This document shows positions 48,309-57,231 of a DNA stretch of 64,000 nt, in pieces. The notes beneath the pieces were generated by a model, which worked only from the letters and a program-made list of their open reading frames with translations, had not been told where the DNA came from and ran no database searches. Position numbers and translations under genes: made by a program. Origin of the DNA: Agarivorans litoreus (lineage in GTDB: Bacteria > Pseudomonadota > Gammaproteobacteria > Enterobacterales > Celerinatantimonadaceae); contig NZ_BLPI01000001.1 in assembly GCF_019649015.1 (NCBI RefSeq), positions 3,963,001 to 4,027,000 on the forward strand. Direction: 5' to 3'. The first letter of the stretch is position 1; every line of letters starts with the position of its first letter.

Positions 48309-49308
48309 TGTTGTCTACCTTCTTTTCTAGATTTAAGGGGTAGTGGCAAGCATATTGATGACCTTTCACTTTCTTTAATTTGGGTTGAGTAACACATTTA
48401 CGCTGTGCTTTAGGGCAGCGCGGTCCTAGCCTACAACCGATGGGTAAATGTTGGAGTGCAGGAATAGAGCCCGGCAAGCCAGGCAACATCGCTTTATGCT
48501 TGAAGGGCTTATTAATCTGTGGCGCAGAGCTTAGCAGGGCTGATGTATAAGGGTGCCGAGAGTTTCCGATCACTTGATCCGAACGCCCAACTTCCACCAT
48601 TTGACCACAGTATATGACGCTGATGGTATCCGCTAAGTCTGAGAGTGTATTCAAGTCATGACTAATTAACAAAATAGCGGTGTTATTTAGTTTATTCAGT
48701 TTATGTAGTAAACGTAAGATTTGACTTGCAGTTGTCACTTCCATCGCCGTAGTGGGTTCATCAGCCACCAGTAACTTGGGTTGACCCGCAATAGCCATTG
48801 CAATCATAACTTTTTGGCAAAGTCCGTCAGATAGTTCGTAAGGATAACTGCGCATCACTTTATGGTGATCTTTAACTCCTACTTTATGCAGTAAAGCTTG
48901 GGCTTGCTTTTTTCGCCATTGGAAACGTCTCCAAAATCCACCTTTAATATTGTGGCAGGGAATGGCTTCCTCAATTTGTTTACCAACCTCTTCTGAGGGG
49001 TCTAAACATGAGCTAGGCTCTTGAAATATCATTGCTATTTCATGGCCTAGCACTTTGCGTCTCTGGCGAGTTGTTAGAGACATTAGGTCAACATCGCCTA
49101 AGCGCATGCGGTCAGCTTTAATCGTCCAGCTTGGTTTCGTAACCCCTAACAATGCTTTGGCAATTAAACTTTTCCCCGAGCCTGATTCACCAACCAATGC
49201 CTTAATTTCGCCCTCAGCCATGGTAAGACTTACGCGGTCTACCGCTTTAACGACTCCCGCTGGAGTCTCAATTTCAATGGTAAGGTTGCGAATATCTAAT
49301 AAAGCCAT
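48301..49308 (-). CDS. sapD: Peptide ABC transporter ATP-binding protein SapD
   Basis: The second ATPase of the Sap transporter. The 335-residue protein has Walker [17 protein letters not shown], the unusual signature [15 protein letters not shown] (SapD type), Walker [14 protein letters not shown], and a C-terminal Cys-rich segment ([15 protein letters not shown]) typical of oligopeptide ABC ATPases that may bind a metal cluster. It overlaps sapC by one base and sapF by eight, so expression is coupled. Confidence 0.95.
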   Translation of the reverse strand: MALLDIRNLTIEIETPAGVVKAVDRVSLTMAEGEIKALVGESGSGKSLIAKALLGVTKPSWTIKADRMRLGDVDLMSLTTRQRRKVLGHEIAMIFQEPSSCLDPSEEVGKQIEEAIPCHNIKGGFWRRFQWRKKQAQALLHKVGVKDHHKVMRSYPYELSDGLCQKVMIAMAIAGQPKLLVADEPTTAMEVTTASQILRLLHKLNKLNNTAILLISHDLNTLSDLADTISVIYCGQMVEVGRSDQVIGNSRHPYTSALLSSAPQINKPFKHKAMLPGLPGSIPALQHLPIGCRLGPRCPKAQRKCVTQPKLKKVKGHQYACHYPLNLEKKVDNNG

Positions 49309-50195
49309 TAGTCGACTCCTTGAATCATCGCTTGGCGCAGGCCTTCACCCACCATATTCACACTAAGAATACTGGTCATAATCACAAAGCCTGGTAGTGT
49401 CACCGTCCAAGGCGCTGAGAACAACAAATCTTTGCTTCCGCCTAGCATAGCCCCCCATTCTGGCAGTGGAGCTTGAGCCCCTATGCCGATGAAACCAAGG
49501 GCTGTGATATCGATAAGTGATGAAGAAAAACTGCGACTAATTTGAAATACGATTGAGTCAGCAATATTAGGTAACACACCATTTTTGAGAATACGGTAAT
49601 TAGTGGCGCCATCTAGGCGAATAGCAGTGATGTACTCTTTTTGGATTTCTGTTGAAACAGCAATATAGGTAAAACGAATAAACTGGGGAATTTGTGCTAG
49701 CGCAATCGCAATTAGCGTATTTTCTAAGCCCGTACCGAGAAAAGACACCACCATAATTGCGATTAATAATGACGGAATAGATAGAGCTGTATCCATAACG
49801 TGGTGTAACACACTGGACTTAATGCCACGGCTCATGCCTGACAAAATTCCAATTGGAATGCCGATAAGCGCAGCAATGCTTACTACAAGAAAACCGCCAC
49901 CAAAAGTGAGTTGGCAGCCGTAAATCAAGCGACTTAATACATCTCTACCTAAATCATCGGTGCCGAAAAAATTATCGACATGCCCCAAACGATTCCAAGA
50001 AGGTGGTTGCAGTAAATTATCACCTTGGAAGTCAAGGGGGTATGGTGCGATTAATGGGCCCAATAATGCAAGGGCTAAAAAGCCCAGCAATACCCAGAAG
50101 CCGATCATTGCAATCGAGTTGTCTCTAAAGCGATTCAGTACCTGTTGTAGGGCACTGGAAATAGTCGTTTCAGAAAATACATTAGTGCTGAGCAT
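49308..50195 (-). CDS. sapC: Peptide ABC transporter permease SapC
   Basis: Inner-membrane permease of the Sap system, 295 residues, with about six membrane segments. The OppC-type features are present: the N-terminal loop [19 protein letters not shown] and the cytoplasmic EAA loop region (REY...[13 protein letters not shown]-type). It overlaps sapB by 14 bases. Confidence 0.95.
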   Translation of the reverse strand: MLSTNVFSETTISSALQQVLNRFRDNSIAMIGFWVLLGFLALALLGPLIAPYPLDFQGDNLLQPPSWNRLGHVDNFFGTDDLGRDVLSRLIYGCQLTFGGGFLVVSIAALIGIPIGILSGMSRGIKSSVLHHVMDTALSIPSLLIAIMVVSFLGTGLENTLIAIALAQIPQFIRFTYIAVSTEIQKEYITAIRLDGATNYRILKNGVLPNIADSIVFQISRSFSSSLIDITALGFIGIGAQAPLPEWGAMLGGSKDLLFSAPWTVTLPGFVIMTSILSVNMVGEGLRQAMIQGVD

Positions 50196-51147
50196 AAACT
50201 TCTCTTCGGCGCAGTGGGTGTATAAGCGCAGTAAACAAATCTGTTATAACGAAAGTGATAATGACGAGGGTAGACACTGCCAGCATACCACCTTGAATAG
50301 CAATGTAATCTTGCTGATAAATACTAGATATTAGCCAGCGGCCGATACCTGGCCAAGCAAATACTACTTCTAAAACCATTGCCATGGTTAACACGTTACC
50401 AAACTGCAGTCCTAGGCTGGGCAGTATAGGGGGGAGGGCGTTATGTAAGGCATGGCGAGTAACTATTTGTCGCTTAGACAAGCCCTTTGTAGCGGCAGCT
50501 TTAATGTAGTTCTCACTCATTACTTTAGCCATAGAGTTGGATAGCTGGCGAATAACCTCTGTAGTGGGCACTACAGCCAGTACTAGGGTTGGCAAAGCTA
50601 AGTGGCTTAATATGCTCATAAGCGCTGGCCAGCGGGCTTGAGGCTCTAACCACATCACGTCAATAATGCCAAAACCTGTCACTTGAGGGATTTCTAATAG
50701 CAAGTCATAACGACCTGATACGGGGAACCAGCCCAACATCAAGGATGAGTTCATCACTAACAGCAGAGCCAACCAAAAAACCGGAATGCTGTAACCCACC
50801 ATTGTTACACTTAAGATGAGGTTTCTAATCCAGTGTTGATGGTAAATTCCCGCCAAGGTACCCAGCGGGATCCCAATAATAAACGACAGCAGAAAAGCAG
50901 AAAAGCAAAGCTCTAAGGTGGCGGGGAGAAAACTTACTAGTTCATCAAATACCGGCTTGCCGCTAATGCTGGATACACCCAAGTCGCCATTGATGTTTTG
51001 AAAAACAAACAACGCGTACTGTTTAAACCAAAAGTCTTGTGATTCAACCAACACGTTTTGATTCTGTTGAAAAATAAACGCAATCAAATTAATGATTAAG
51101 AAGGTAATCACTAATAAGTTAATGCGTCGAATCAAATATCGGAGCAT
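50182..51147 (-). CDS. sapB: Peptide ABC transporter permease SapB
   Basis: Second permease of the Sap transporter, 321 residues with about six membrane segments. The start MLRYLIRRINLLVITFLIINL is OppB-like, and the EAA loop reads SENYIKAAATKGLSKRQIVTRHALHNA. Compared with E. coli SapB the length is the same. It begins 3 bases after sapA, so the two are cotranscribed. Confidence 0.95.
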   Translation of the reverse strand: MLRYLIRRINLLVITFLIINLIAFIFQQNQNVLVESQDFWFKQYALFVFQNINGDLGVSSISGKPVFDELVSFLPATLELCFSAFLLSFIIGIPLGTLAGIYHQHWIRNLILSVTMVGYSIPVFWLALLLVMNSSLMLGWFPVSGRYDLLLEIPQVTGFGIIDVMWLEPQARWPALMSILSHLALPTLVLAVVPTTEVIRQLSNSMAKVMSENYIKAAATKGLSKRQIVTRHALHNALPPILPSLGLQFGNVLTMAMVLEVVFAWPGIGRWLISSIYQQDYIAIQGGMLAVSTLVIITFVITDLFTALIHPLRRREVYAQH

Positions 51148-51150
51148 GGT

Positions 51151-52749
51151 TTACTTCCTATAGGCGTTATTAAAAGAAACGCCTCCATATGGATTCCAAG
51201 TAATACCGTGAACACTGTCATTATACGAATACATTTTTAATGCATGGGTTAAAGGTAAAATGGGCACGTCTTGTTCAATTATTTTTTGGATCTTGTAATA
51301 GTTTTTCACTCGGTCAGCAAGTCGCGTTGAGGCGGTTGCAGCGTTGAGGAGTTGTTCAAAGTGACCATTACACCAGCGGCTAAAGTTATATCCTTGTTCT
51401 ACCGCATCACATGAGAACTGCTGTCGAAAGAAGTCATCGGGGTCACTGTTATCGGTAGACCAACCAACCAATAATAAATCGTAGTTTACTTCGGGAGCAC
51501 GTAAATAACGGCGCAGAACCTGCCAATCTAGTAGGCGTACATTTACCTGATAGCCGTCATTAACCAGATCGTTGCGGATTAACTCGGCAGTTTTGCGAGG
51601 TTGGGGGTTGTAGCTTTTGGCCTCATTTAATACCCATAACTCGATTGGCTGTTGTTTGGCTTTTTCAATGTAGGGGTAAACTCGGTGATCCTGCTCGGGG
51701 GAGCGAGATTGATGGCGGTAAGCCCAAGAAGAAGGTGAAAGAACACCGTTGGCAATGTCTGCTGTTGATAAATAGACCGAATCCAAAATCCGTTGCTTGT
51801 TTACCAGCCCGGCTACATTTCGGCGAATTCGAACGTCGGCAAAAGGAGGCTTTTGAGTATTAAATGCTAAATAAGAAACATTGAGTCCAGCCTGCACGGA
51901 GACTAACAGTTCTTCGCGAGATTTAAGCACTTCAAGCTGGTTTGCTGCCGGTTGAGCCATAATGTCACATTGGCCTGTCAGTAATTTAGCTAAACGAATC
52001 GAAGACGTAGGGGTTATGTCAAATACCAACTGTTGCATTGGCGGTGCCCCACGCCAATGCAACCAGTGGCGGTAATATCGAATAAAATGATCTTTACGTT
52101 GATTGACATAGTAAAAGGGGCCGCTGCCAATCGGCAATTGATCAAGTTGTTCTAGTTGGTCTGATTGGCTTAATTTTTCAGCGTATTCTGCAGACAAAAT
52201 AACTGCATAATCACTTGCAAGATTAGCCAAAAATGCTGCGTCAGGTCGTTTTAGCTCAAACTCAACACTACTATCAGATAGCTTGGTGAGTTTTTTAATA
52301 TTTTTGCCAAAGCCAATATTATTAAAAAAGGGATAATCACCTTCCGCTAAAATGTATAAGGGGTGGTTGGTGTCTAAAATTCTTTCAAAGCTTAGCATTA
52401 CGTCATCGGCATTTAAGTTGCGCGACGGGCTAAAGTAATCGGTTTTATGAAAATGAATGCCTTGGCGTAACTCGAAACGGTACCGCAATCCGTCATCGCT
52501 TATTTGCCAGTTATTCGCAACGCCTCCTATTAACTGCTGAGTTATCGGATCAACTTCAACTAAGCGATCGTATAAATGTCGCGATGTCACCGCAATCGCA
52601 TTGATTGAGCTTTCAAGTTGTGGATTAAAAGTATGCGGCGCGGTTTCGGTACAATAGACTAAACCAAGCTTTTTTACGTCTTTTTGCTGGTCGCAGCCAA
52701 GTAGCAAAAAAGCTAGACACATCACTGTGCCAATTGAGAATGCATTCAT
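51151..52749 (-). CDS. sapA: Peptide-binding lipoprotein SapA
   Basis: Substrate-binding component of the Sap transporter, family 5 of the extracellular binding proteins (532 residues). The N-terminus has a lipobox, FLLLGC, with acylated Cys at residue 19, so the protein is membrane-tethered here. Binding-protein signature blocks include HTFNPQLESSINAIAVTSRHLYDRL and LRYRFELRQGIHFH. The first of five sap genes, it sits behind pspF, from which it is separated by about 72 bases, as in E. coli. Confidence 0.93.
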   Translation of the reverse strand: MNAFSIGTVMCLAFLLLGCDQQKDVKKLGLVYCTETAPHTFNPQLESSINAIAVTSRHLYDRLVEVDPITQQLIGGVANNWQISDDGLRYRFELRQGIHFHKTDYFSPSRNLNADDVMLSFERILDTNHPLYILAEGDYPFFNNIGFGKNIKKLTKLSDSSVEFELKRPDAAFLANLASDYAVILSAEYAEKLSQSDQLEQLDQLPIGSGPFYYVNQRKDHFIRYYRHWLHWRGAPPMQQLVFDITPTSSIRLAKLLTGQCDIMAQPAANQLEVLKSREELLVSVQAGLNVSYLAFNTQKPPFADVRIRRNVAGLVNKQRILDSVYLSTADIANGVLSPSSWAYRHQSRSPEQDHRVYPYIEKAKQQPIELWVLNEAKSYNPQPRKTAELIRNDLVNDGYQVNVRLLDWQVLRRYLRAPEVNYDLLLVGWSTDNSDPDDFFRQQFSCDAVEQGYNFSRWCNGHFEQLLNAATASTRLADRVKNYYKIQKIIEQDVPILPLTHALKMYSYNDSVHGITWNPYGGVSFNNAYRK

Positions 52750-52821
52750 GGGAAGCTGATATCCTGATAACTGCTTGATAATTTACCATTAACCATCTGC
52801 TTATCTCAACCAATGAAAGGC

Positions 52822-53802
52822 CTAGCCTTGAGTATTAATGTGATGTTTTTTGATTAAACCCCTTAGTTGATGGTAGCTGATCTGTAAGGCTTTAGCGCAG
52901 GCCGTTTGTTTGTAATGATTATTCTCTAAGGCTTTAATGATCAATTGTTTCTCAAAGTTAGTCACTTGTTGATTAAAGCTGAGTTGTTCAAGGCCTAATT
53001 GTTGGTGGCTTTTTGCTGGTGTTAGGGGACGCCATGGAGAAGCAAATGGGTCTAAGTTTATAGCATCAACTAAACCTTGGTGGTCGCTGTTCTCTACCAC
53101 CGCCCGCTCTACTACGTTTTTAAGTTCACGAATATTGCCAGGCCAAGAATAATTATTTAGTTGTGTTAGCACCGTTTGGCTAAAACTAGGGACGCGGGAA
53201 AAATTGAGCTCTCTGGCCATTTTGTGAGCAAAATGCTCGGCTAATAGCTGAATATCTTCAACGCGGTGGCGTAATGGCGGTAAGGTAATCACCGCGAAGG
53301 ATAATCGGTCTAGCAAATCAGCTCTAAAATCCCCTTGCTCTACTAATTCTGGAAGATCTTGGTTAGTGGCACACACTAATCGAACATCTACCTCAATGGG
53401 TTTATTACTGCCGAGGCGCTCAATTTTGTTGTATTCGATAGTACGTAATAGCTTTTCTTGCACTTCATTTGGCATGTTGGCCAGTTCATCTAAGAACAAG
53501 GTACCTTTATCCGCTTGTTCAAATCGGCCAATACGTTGCTGAGAAGCTCCGGTATATGCGCCGGCTTGATGGCCAAATAGTTCTGACTCAATTAAATTCG
53601 GGTTCAAGCTTGCGCAGTTTAAGCTTAAATAGTGTTTGTCCCAGCGCTCCGACAAAAAATGTAAGCGCTCGGCAATTAACTCTTTACCCGTGCCGCGTTC
53701 ACCAATAACCAGTACAGGTCGGTTTAGCGGAGCTAAGAGTGATACCTTGTCTAACACCTCCAAAAAACTAGGTGCCTTACCTAATAGGCTAGGGGAATCC
53801 AT
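52822..53802 (-). CDS. pspF: Psp operon transcriptional activator
   Basis: PspF is a sigma-54-dependent enhancer-binding protein that turns on the phage-shock operon and is held inactive by PspA. The 326-residue protein lacks a receiver domain, as PspF does. The AAA+ domain has Walker A GERGTGKE, the sigma-54 contact loop GAYTGA, and a Walker B FLDELANM. A Fis-type helix-turn-helix lies near the C-terminus (YKQTACAKALQISYHQLRGLIKK). It diverges from pspA over 172 bases that hold its binding sites and the sigma-54 promoter. Confidence 0.96.
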   Translation of the reverse strand: MDSPSLLGKAPSFLEVLDKVSLLAPLNRPVLVIGERGTGKELIAERLHFLSERWDKHYLSLNCASLNPNLIESELFGHQAGAYTGASQQRIGRFEQADKGTLFLDELANMPNEVQEKLLRTIEYNKIERLGSNKPIEVDVRLVCATNQDLPELVEQGDFRADLLDRLSFAVITLPPLRHRVEDIQLLAEHFAHKMARELNFSRVPSFSQTVLTQLNNYSWPGNIRELKNVVERAVVENSDHQGLVDAINLDPFASPWRPLTPAKSHQQLGLEQLSFNQQVTNFEKQLIIKALENNHYKQTACAKALQISYHQLRGLIKKHHINTQG

Positions 53803-53901
53803 TTGGTCTCTCTGACTAAAAGTTGGTTAATATAACTATATAGTCATCATTGAGTTTTGTCATTTATCTATAAAAATGATAAATATCAGTGCTTTGATAA
53901 C

Positions 53902-53918
53902 TTGGCATGCGACTTGTA
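53902..53918 (+). promoter_or_regulatory. Sigma-54 promoter of pspABC
   Basis: TTGGCATGCGACTTGTA matches the sigma-54 consensus (YTGGCAYGRNNNTTGCW) in all but two positions. The GG (53904-53905) and G of the -12 element (53916) have the required 10-base spacing between doublets. It lies 57 bases before pspA, between pspF and pspA as in E. coli. Confidence 0.8.
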
Positions 53919-53974
53919 ATTAATTGTTTCGAAAACATACATTGATCTTTATTCGACCTTATTAGGAGTCCCCC

Positions 53975-54643
53975 ATGGGAATGTTTAGCCGCTTAACAGA
54001 TATTATTAACTCCAACATCAGCACCATGTTGGATAAAGCTGAAGATCCGCAAAAGATGCTACGCCTTATCATTCAAGAAATGGAAGACACCTTGGTGGAA
54101 GTGCGTGCTAGTACTGCAAAAGTATTGGCCGATAAAAAACAGCTGATACGTAAAATTGAACATTTGGAAGAGCAAGCTGAAGATTGGCAGGCTAAAGCTG
54201 AACTTGCCTTAAGCCGCGAACGAGAAGATCTAGCACGCTTGGCTTTAGTTGAGAAAAAACACTTACAAGAGTCAATTAAGCAACAGCAAAAAGAGCTAGG
54301 CTTAGTGGATGATAGTTTATTGCAGTTGCAGCAAGAGATTGAGCAGCTAGAGCTTAAATTAAGCGAATCAAGAAATCGTCAAGCTGGTTTATTAGCTCGT
54401 CAAACCACAGCCAAAAACCGCCATGCGGTAAGGCAACAACTAGATAACGAACGCGCGTTAAAAACGCGAGAAAAATTTGAGCAGTTTCAAGCTAAGATAG
54501 ACCAACTTGAAGCACGCGCAGAAGTATTTGGTAAGGAAGGCGATAATAACCCTGACTTAAACAAGCAATTTGCTGAGTTAAGTGCTGACGCTGAGATTGC
54601 CGACGAGCTAGACAAGCTTAAAGCCAAGTTAGAGCAAAAATAG
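53975..54643 (+). CDS. pspA: Phage shock protein A
   Basis: PspA is a peripheral membrane protein of the ESCRT-III superfamily that seals damaged inner membrane and inhibits PspF. The 222-residue protein starts GMFSRLTDIINSNISTMLDKAEDPQKML, the family amphipathic helix plus helix 1, and is almost entirely coiled coil. It is expressed from the sigma-54 promoter and is followed by pspB after 8 bases. Confidence 0.97.
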   Translation: MGMFSRLTDIINSNISTMLDKAEDPQKMLRLIIQEMEDTLVEVRASTAKVLADKKQLIRKIEHLEEQAEDWQAKAELALSREREDLARLALVEKKHLQESIKQQQKELGLVDDSLLQLQQEIEQLELKLSESRNRQAGLLARQTTAKNRHAVRQQLDNERALKTREKFEQFQAKIDQLEARAEVFGKEGDNNPDLNKQFAELSADAEIADELDKLKAKLEQK

Positions 54644-54651
54644 GAGAGTTT

Positions 54652-54876
54652 ATGCTTACCGTATTGGTGACGCCGTTAATTTTGTTTATGGCCATAGTGG
54701 CCCCACTGTGGCTTATTTTACATTACAAGAGTAAGCGTCAGGTAGAACATGGGATAAGTGAACAGGAGCGTGAGCAGCTAAATGCTTTAGCTACTCGAGC
54801 CAAAGATATGTCAGCGCGCATTCATGCTTTAGAGAACATTTTAGACGAAAGCGTGCCGCATTGGAGGGAGCGCTAA
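54652..54876 (+). CDS. pspB: Phage shock protein B
   Basis: PspB is a small inner-membrane protein that with PspC relieves PspA inhibition of PspF. The 74-residue protein has one membrane segment (about 6-26) and a short cytoplasmic coiled coil, and its end is WRER. Its stop overlaps the pspC start by one base (TAATG). Confidence 0.93.
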   Translation: MLTVLVTPLILFMAIVAPLWLILHYKSKRQVEHGISEQEREQLNALATRAKDMSARIHALENILDESVPHWRER

Positions 54877-55250
54877 TGTTTGATAAACCGTTATATCGTG
54901 ACCCACAAAAAGGTAAAATTGCCGGGGTGTGTGCTGGTTTAGCACATAGCCTTGGCGCCGAAACATGGTTAATTCGAATAATTGCTGTGACTTTGGCTAT
55001 TACGAACCTAGGACTATTTCTTATTGTCTACGGCGCCGCGTGGTTATTTATGGATAAACGACCCAGCAACTTAAGAGGAGATGATGGGGTAATCATTAAG
55101 TCAAAAGTATGGCAAAGTGGAGATACACCTAGTCAAGCAGTTAGTGAGCTAGAGCATCAATTTGATGATTTTGAACAGCGTTTACGCAAAGTAGAAAAAG
55201 TAGTGACAGCACGAGATTTTGAGCTTCATAGTCAGTTTAAAAACCTCTAA
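54876..55250 (+). CDS. pspC: Phage shock protein C
   Basis: PspC is an inner-membrane protein that senses stress and recruits PspA. The ATG at 54876 is chosen: it follows a strong GGAGGGAG ribosome site (54863-54870), and the product begins FDKPLYRDPQKGKIAGVCAGLAH, the PspC domain. Membrane segments lie around residues 35-60. The C-terminal 40 residues are a coiled-coil-like helix. The operon stops here; no pspD or pspE is visible. Confidence 0.94.
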   Translation: MFDKPLYRDPQKGKIAGVCAGLAHSLGAETWLIRIIAVTLAITNLGLFLIVYGAAWLFMDKRPSNLRGDDGVIIKSKVWQSGDTPSQAVSELEHQFDDFEQRLRKVEKVVTARDFELHSQFKNL

Positions 55251-55280
55251 TTCGAGTACAGCATGGATACCTAGTTCAAA

Positions 55281-55328
55281 TTAACTCAAGTGAATCTTAA
55301 ATGACGCTTGGGTTAAGCTTACTTTTTT
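55281..55328 (+). terminator. Possible terminator after pspC
   Basis: TTAACTCAAG (55281-55290) pairs with CTTGGGTTAA (55307-55316) over a 16-base loop, followed within 7 bases by TTTTTT. The long loop makes this weaker than the others in the window. Confidence 0.45.
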
Positions 55329-55506
55329 GGTTAGACTAAAGGTGTATAAGATAATTGGACAGTCTAACTCACTGGTCAGATAGGGAAATAGGAGTGCTTT
55401 TGCGTTTAGTATGGATTGTTGGAGAGGGCGGGATGTGGTGTTGCTGTGAGTTTTTACAGGCCCTACAGCTGCTTTCGGCATCACTAAATGAGCAAGCGGC
55501 AACAAC

Positions 55507-56979
55507 ATGCGCATAGAGTTGAACTGCCAACAAAGTACCGAAGTTTTCAGCGCGGTTCTTGGCGTTTTAGTTAAACATGGCTTAGCGCTACAAGCCATGC
55601 AAAGTGTCGACACCGGACACTTGTTTCTTCACCTTACCGAATTAGAGCTTGCTCTAACACAGCAATTGCTTAGTGAATTTCGTTGTTTAAAAGGTGTTTC
55701 TGATGCACGTATCGTGTCGGCCTTGCCTTCTGAAGTTGAACATAAAGAAGTACAAATTCTGTTAGACAACGTCCCTTACCCTGTGGTGCTGATTGATAAA
55801 TCTGGAGAAATCCGTCAGTTTAATCAGGCCTTTGAGCAATCCTGCGGTGATACTCCTCATCCTCTTACCAATAGTGATATAAGCAGGTTTTTGCGTGGCT
55901 TTAGCGTGCAACGCTGGTTTGGTAGTGGTTCCGGTAAGCGAGAGCTAGTAGAAATTCAGCTAAGTGGTCGAGTCTACATGGCTGATATTATTCCGCTGTC
56001 AGAAACTGCGCTGTTTTCGCATCTACCCGGCGCGATCATGCTGTTTAAGTCAGCCCATTGGTTAGAGGCTAGCTTCGACTTATCGCAAATTGAACTTGGG
56101 ATTAGCGAAGGGCGTTTAGTTGCAACTAGCGATGAGACCAGCAACGTTCTTAATAGCTTAAAACGTTTAGTTGAACACCCAATGCCAACGCTATTGTTCG
56201 GAGAAGCGGGAGTGGGTAAGCGCTTTTTAGCACGTTTGTTAAACGAGCTTTCTATGGGCAGTGATGAACGCTTTCACGCGGTAAGCTGCCATAACCAAGA
56301 ATATAGTTTGTCTGAGCAACTAGCAGAAATTGCTGCTGAACAGCCTAATACGGTGTTGTTAAGCAATATTGAAAAACTAAAGAGCTGTGAAGTTGAAGAT
56401 GCGGTTAGCTCTCTAAGCGCGCCTCAACTCGGGATTAAACACCTGCTTTTTTCTAGCCGCTATACGCCTGAACAATTGGCCGCGCTATGGGGAGGCGACT
56501 GCTATTACTCGCTAATTAAAAACAGCATTAATGTTCCGCCACTTCGTCAGCGAAAAGAAGACATTGTGCCATTGGCACAATCTTGGTTAGATTTTCAGTA
56601 CGCTAAACACCAAGAAGTTCCGCCACCTTTAAGCAGAGAAGTAAAGCGCTACTTAAGTTCATTAAGCTGGCCGGGCAATATCCCTCAGCTATATCAAGTG
56701 CTGCAAGACTCCTTAGATATTGGCAGTATGAAAAAATGGCAAGTGAGTGACATTAAATATCATCATGAAAAAGTGGTAGATAATGTCAGTATTGAGAGCT
56801 TGCTGCAGCAAGATTACCACTCTGCGATGGGGGAGTTCGAACACTTGCTGTTAAGTTATCATTATCCTCAGCACCCTAGCTCGCGACTATTGGCGAAAAA
56901 GTTAGGTTTGTCTCATACCGCCATCGCCAATAAACTACGCGAACACAATATTCGTAATAAAACCGACTTAGACAATTAA
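55507..56979 (+). CDS. tyrR: TyrR-like regulator of aromatic amino acid genes, divergent AAA+ core
   Basis: TyrR controls genes for aromatic amino acid synthesis and uptake. Order of domains in the 490-residue protein is normal: an N-terminal ACT-like domain (MRIELNCQQSTEVFSAVLGVL), a PAS domain (about 85-135, VPYPVVLIDKSGEIRQFN), an AAA+ domain (about 205-410) and a C-terminal helix-turn-helix (SSRLLAKKLGLSHTAIANKL) close to E. coli TyrR. The AAA+ core is degraded: Walker A is GEAGVGKR, the Walker B acids are replaced in LLSNIEKL, and the arginine of the DLYYRLN motif reads DCYYSLIKN. ATP hydrolysis is doubtful. Its position near psp genes is the enterobacterial one. Confidence 0.85.
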   Translation: MRIELNCQQSTEVFSAVLGVLVKHGLALQAMQSVDTGHLFLHLTELELALTQQLLSEFRCLKGVSDARIVSALPSEVEHKEVQILLDNVPYPVVLIDKSGEIRQFNQAFEQSCGDTPHPLTNSDISRFLRGFSVQRWFGSGSGKRELVEIQLSGRVYMADIIPLSETALFSHLPGAIMLFKSAHWLEASFDLSQIELGISEGRLVATSDETSNVLNSLKRLVEHPMPTLLFGEAGVGKRFLARLLNELSMGSDERFHAVSCHNQEYSLSEQLAEIAAEQPNTVLLSNIEKLKSCEVEDAVSSLSAPQLGIKHLLFSSRYTPEQLAALWGGDCYYSLIKNSINVPPLRQRKEDIVPLAQSWLDFQYAKHQEVPPPLSREVKRYLSSLSWPGNIPQLYQVLQDSLDIGSMKKWQVSDIKYHHEKVVDNVSIESLLQQDYHSAMGEFEHLLLSYHYPQHPSSRLLAKKLGLSHTAIANKLREHNIRNKTDLDN

Positions 56980-56996
56980 GCATACTTTTGTGTTAG

Positions 56997-57021
56997 CCAC
57001 CGAAGCTAAGGCTTTCGGTGG
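56997..57021 (+). terminator. Hairpin after tyrR, possible terminator
   Basis: CCACCGAAGC pairs with GCTTTCGGTGG (one bulged T) over TAAG, 17 bases after the tyrR stop. No T-run follows, so it may need Rho or be only a stabilising hairpin. Confidence 0.4.
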
Positions 57022-57231
57022 TTATCTAGCTATATCTGCAAACAGTTAAATTGGTCGTAAACTTACTGCTTTGTTTCGAGTGTTAAGCCAACCCTTTGCA
57101 AAATTAAAGCTTTTAGTAAAAACAGTCCTGAAATAGCCCTTGAAAATGCGATCGGTGGTTTACCCGTGCGCTGGTTTTGCTATGATGCGGCAAGCAAAAA
57201 AATAAACTAATGCAACGGAGACGCAAACACA

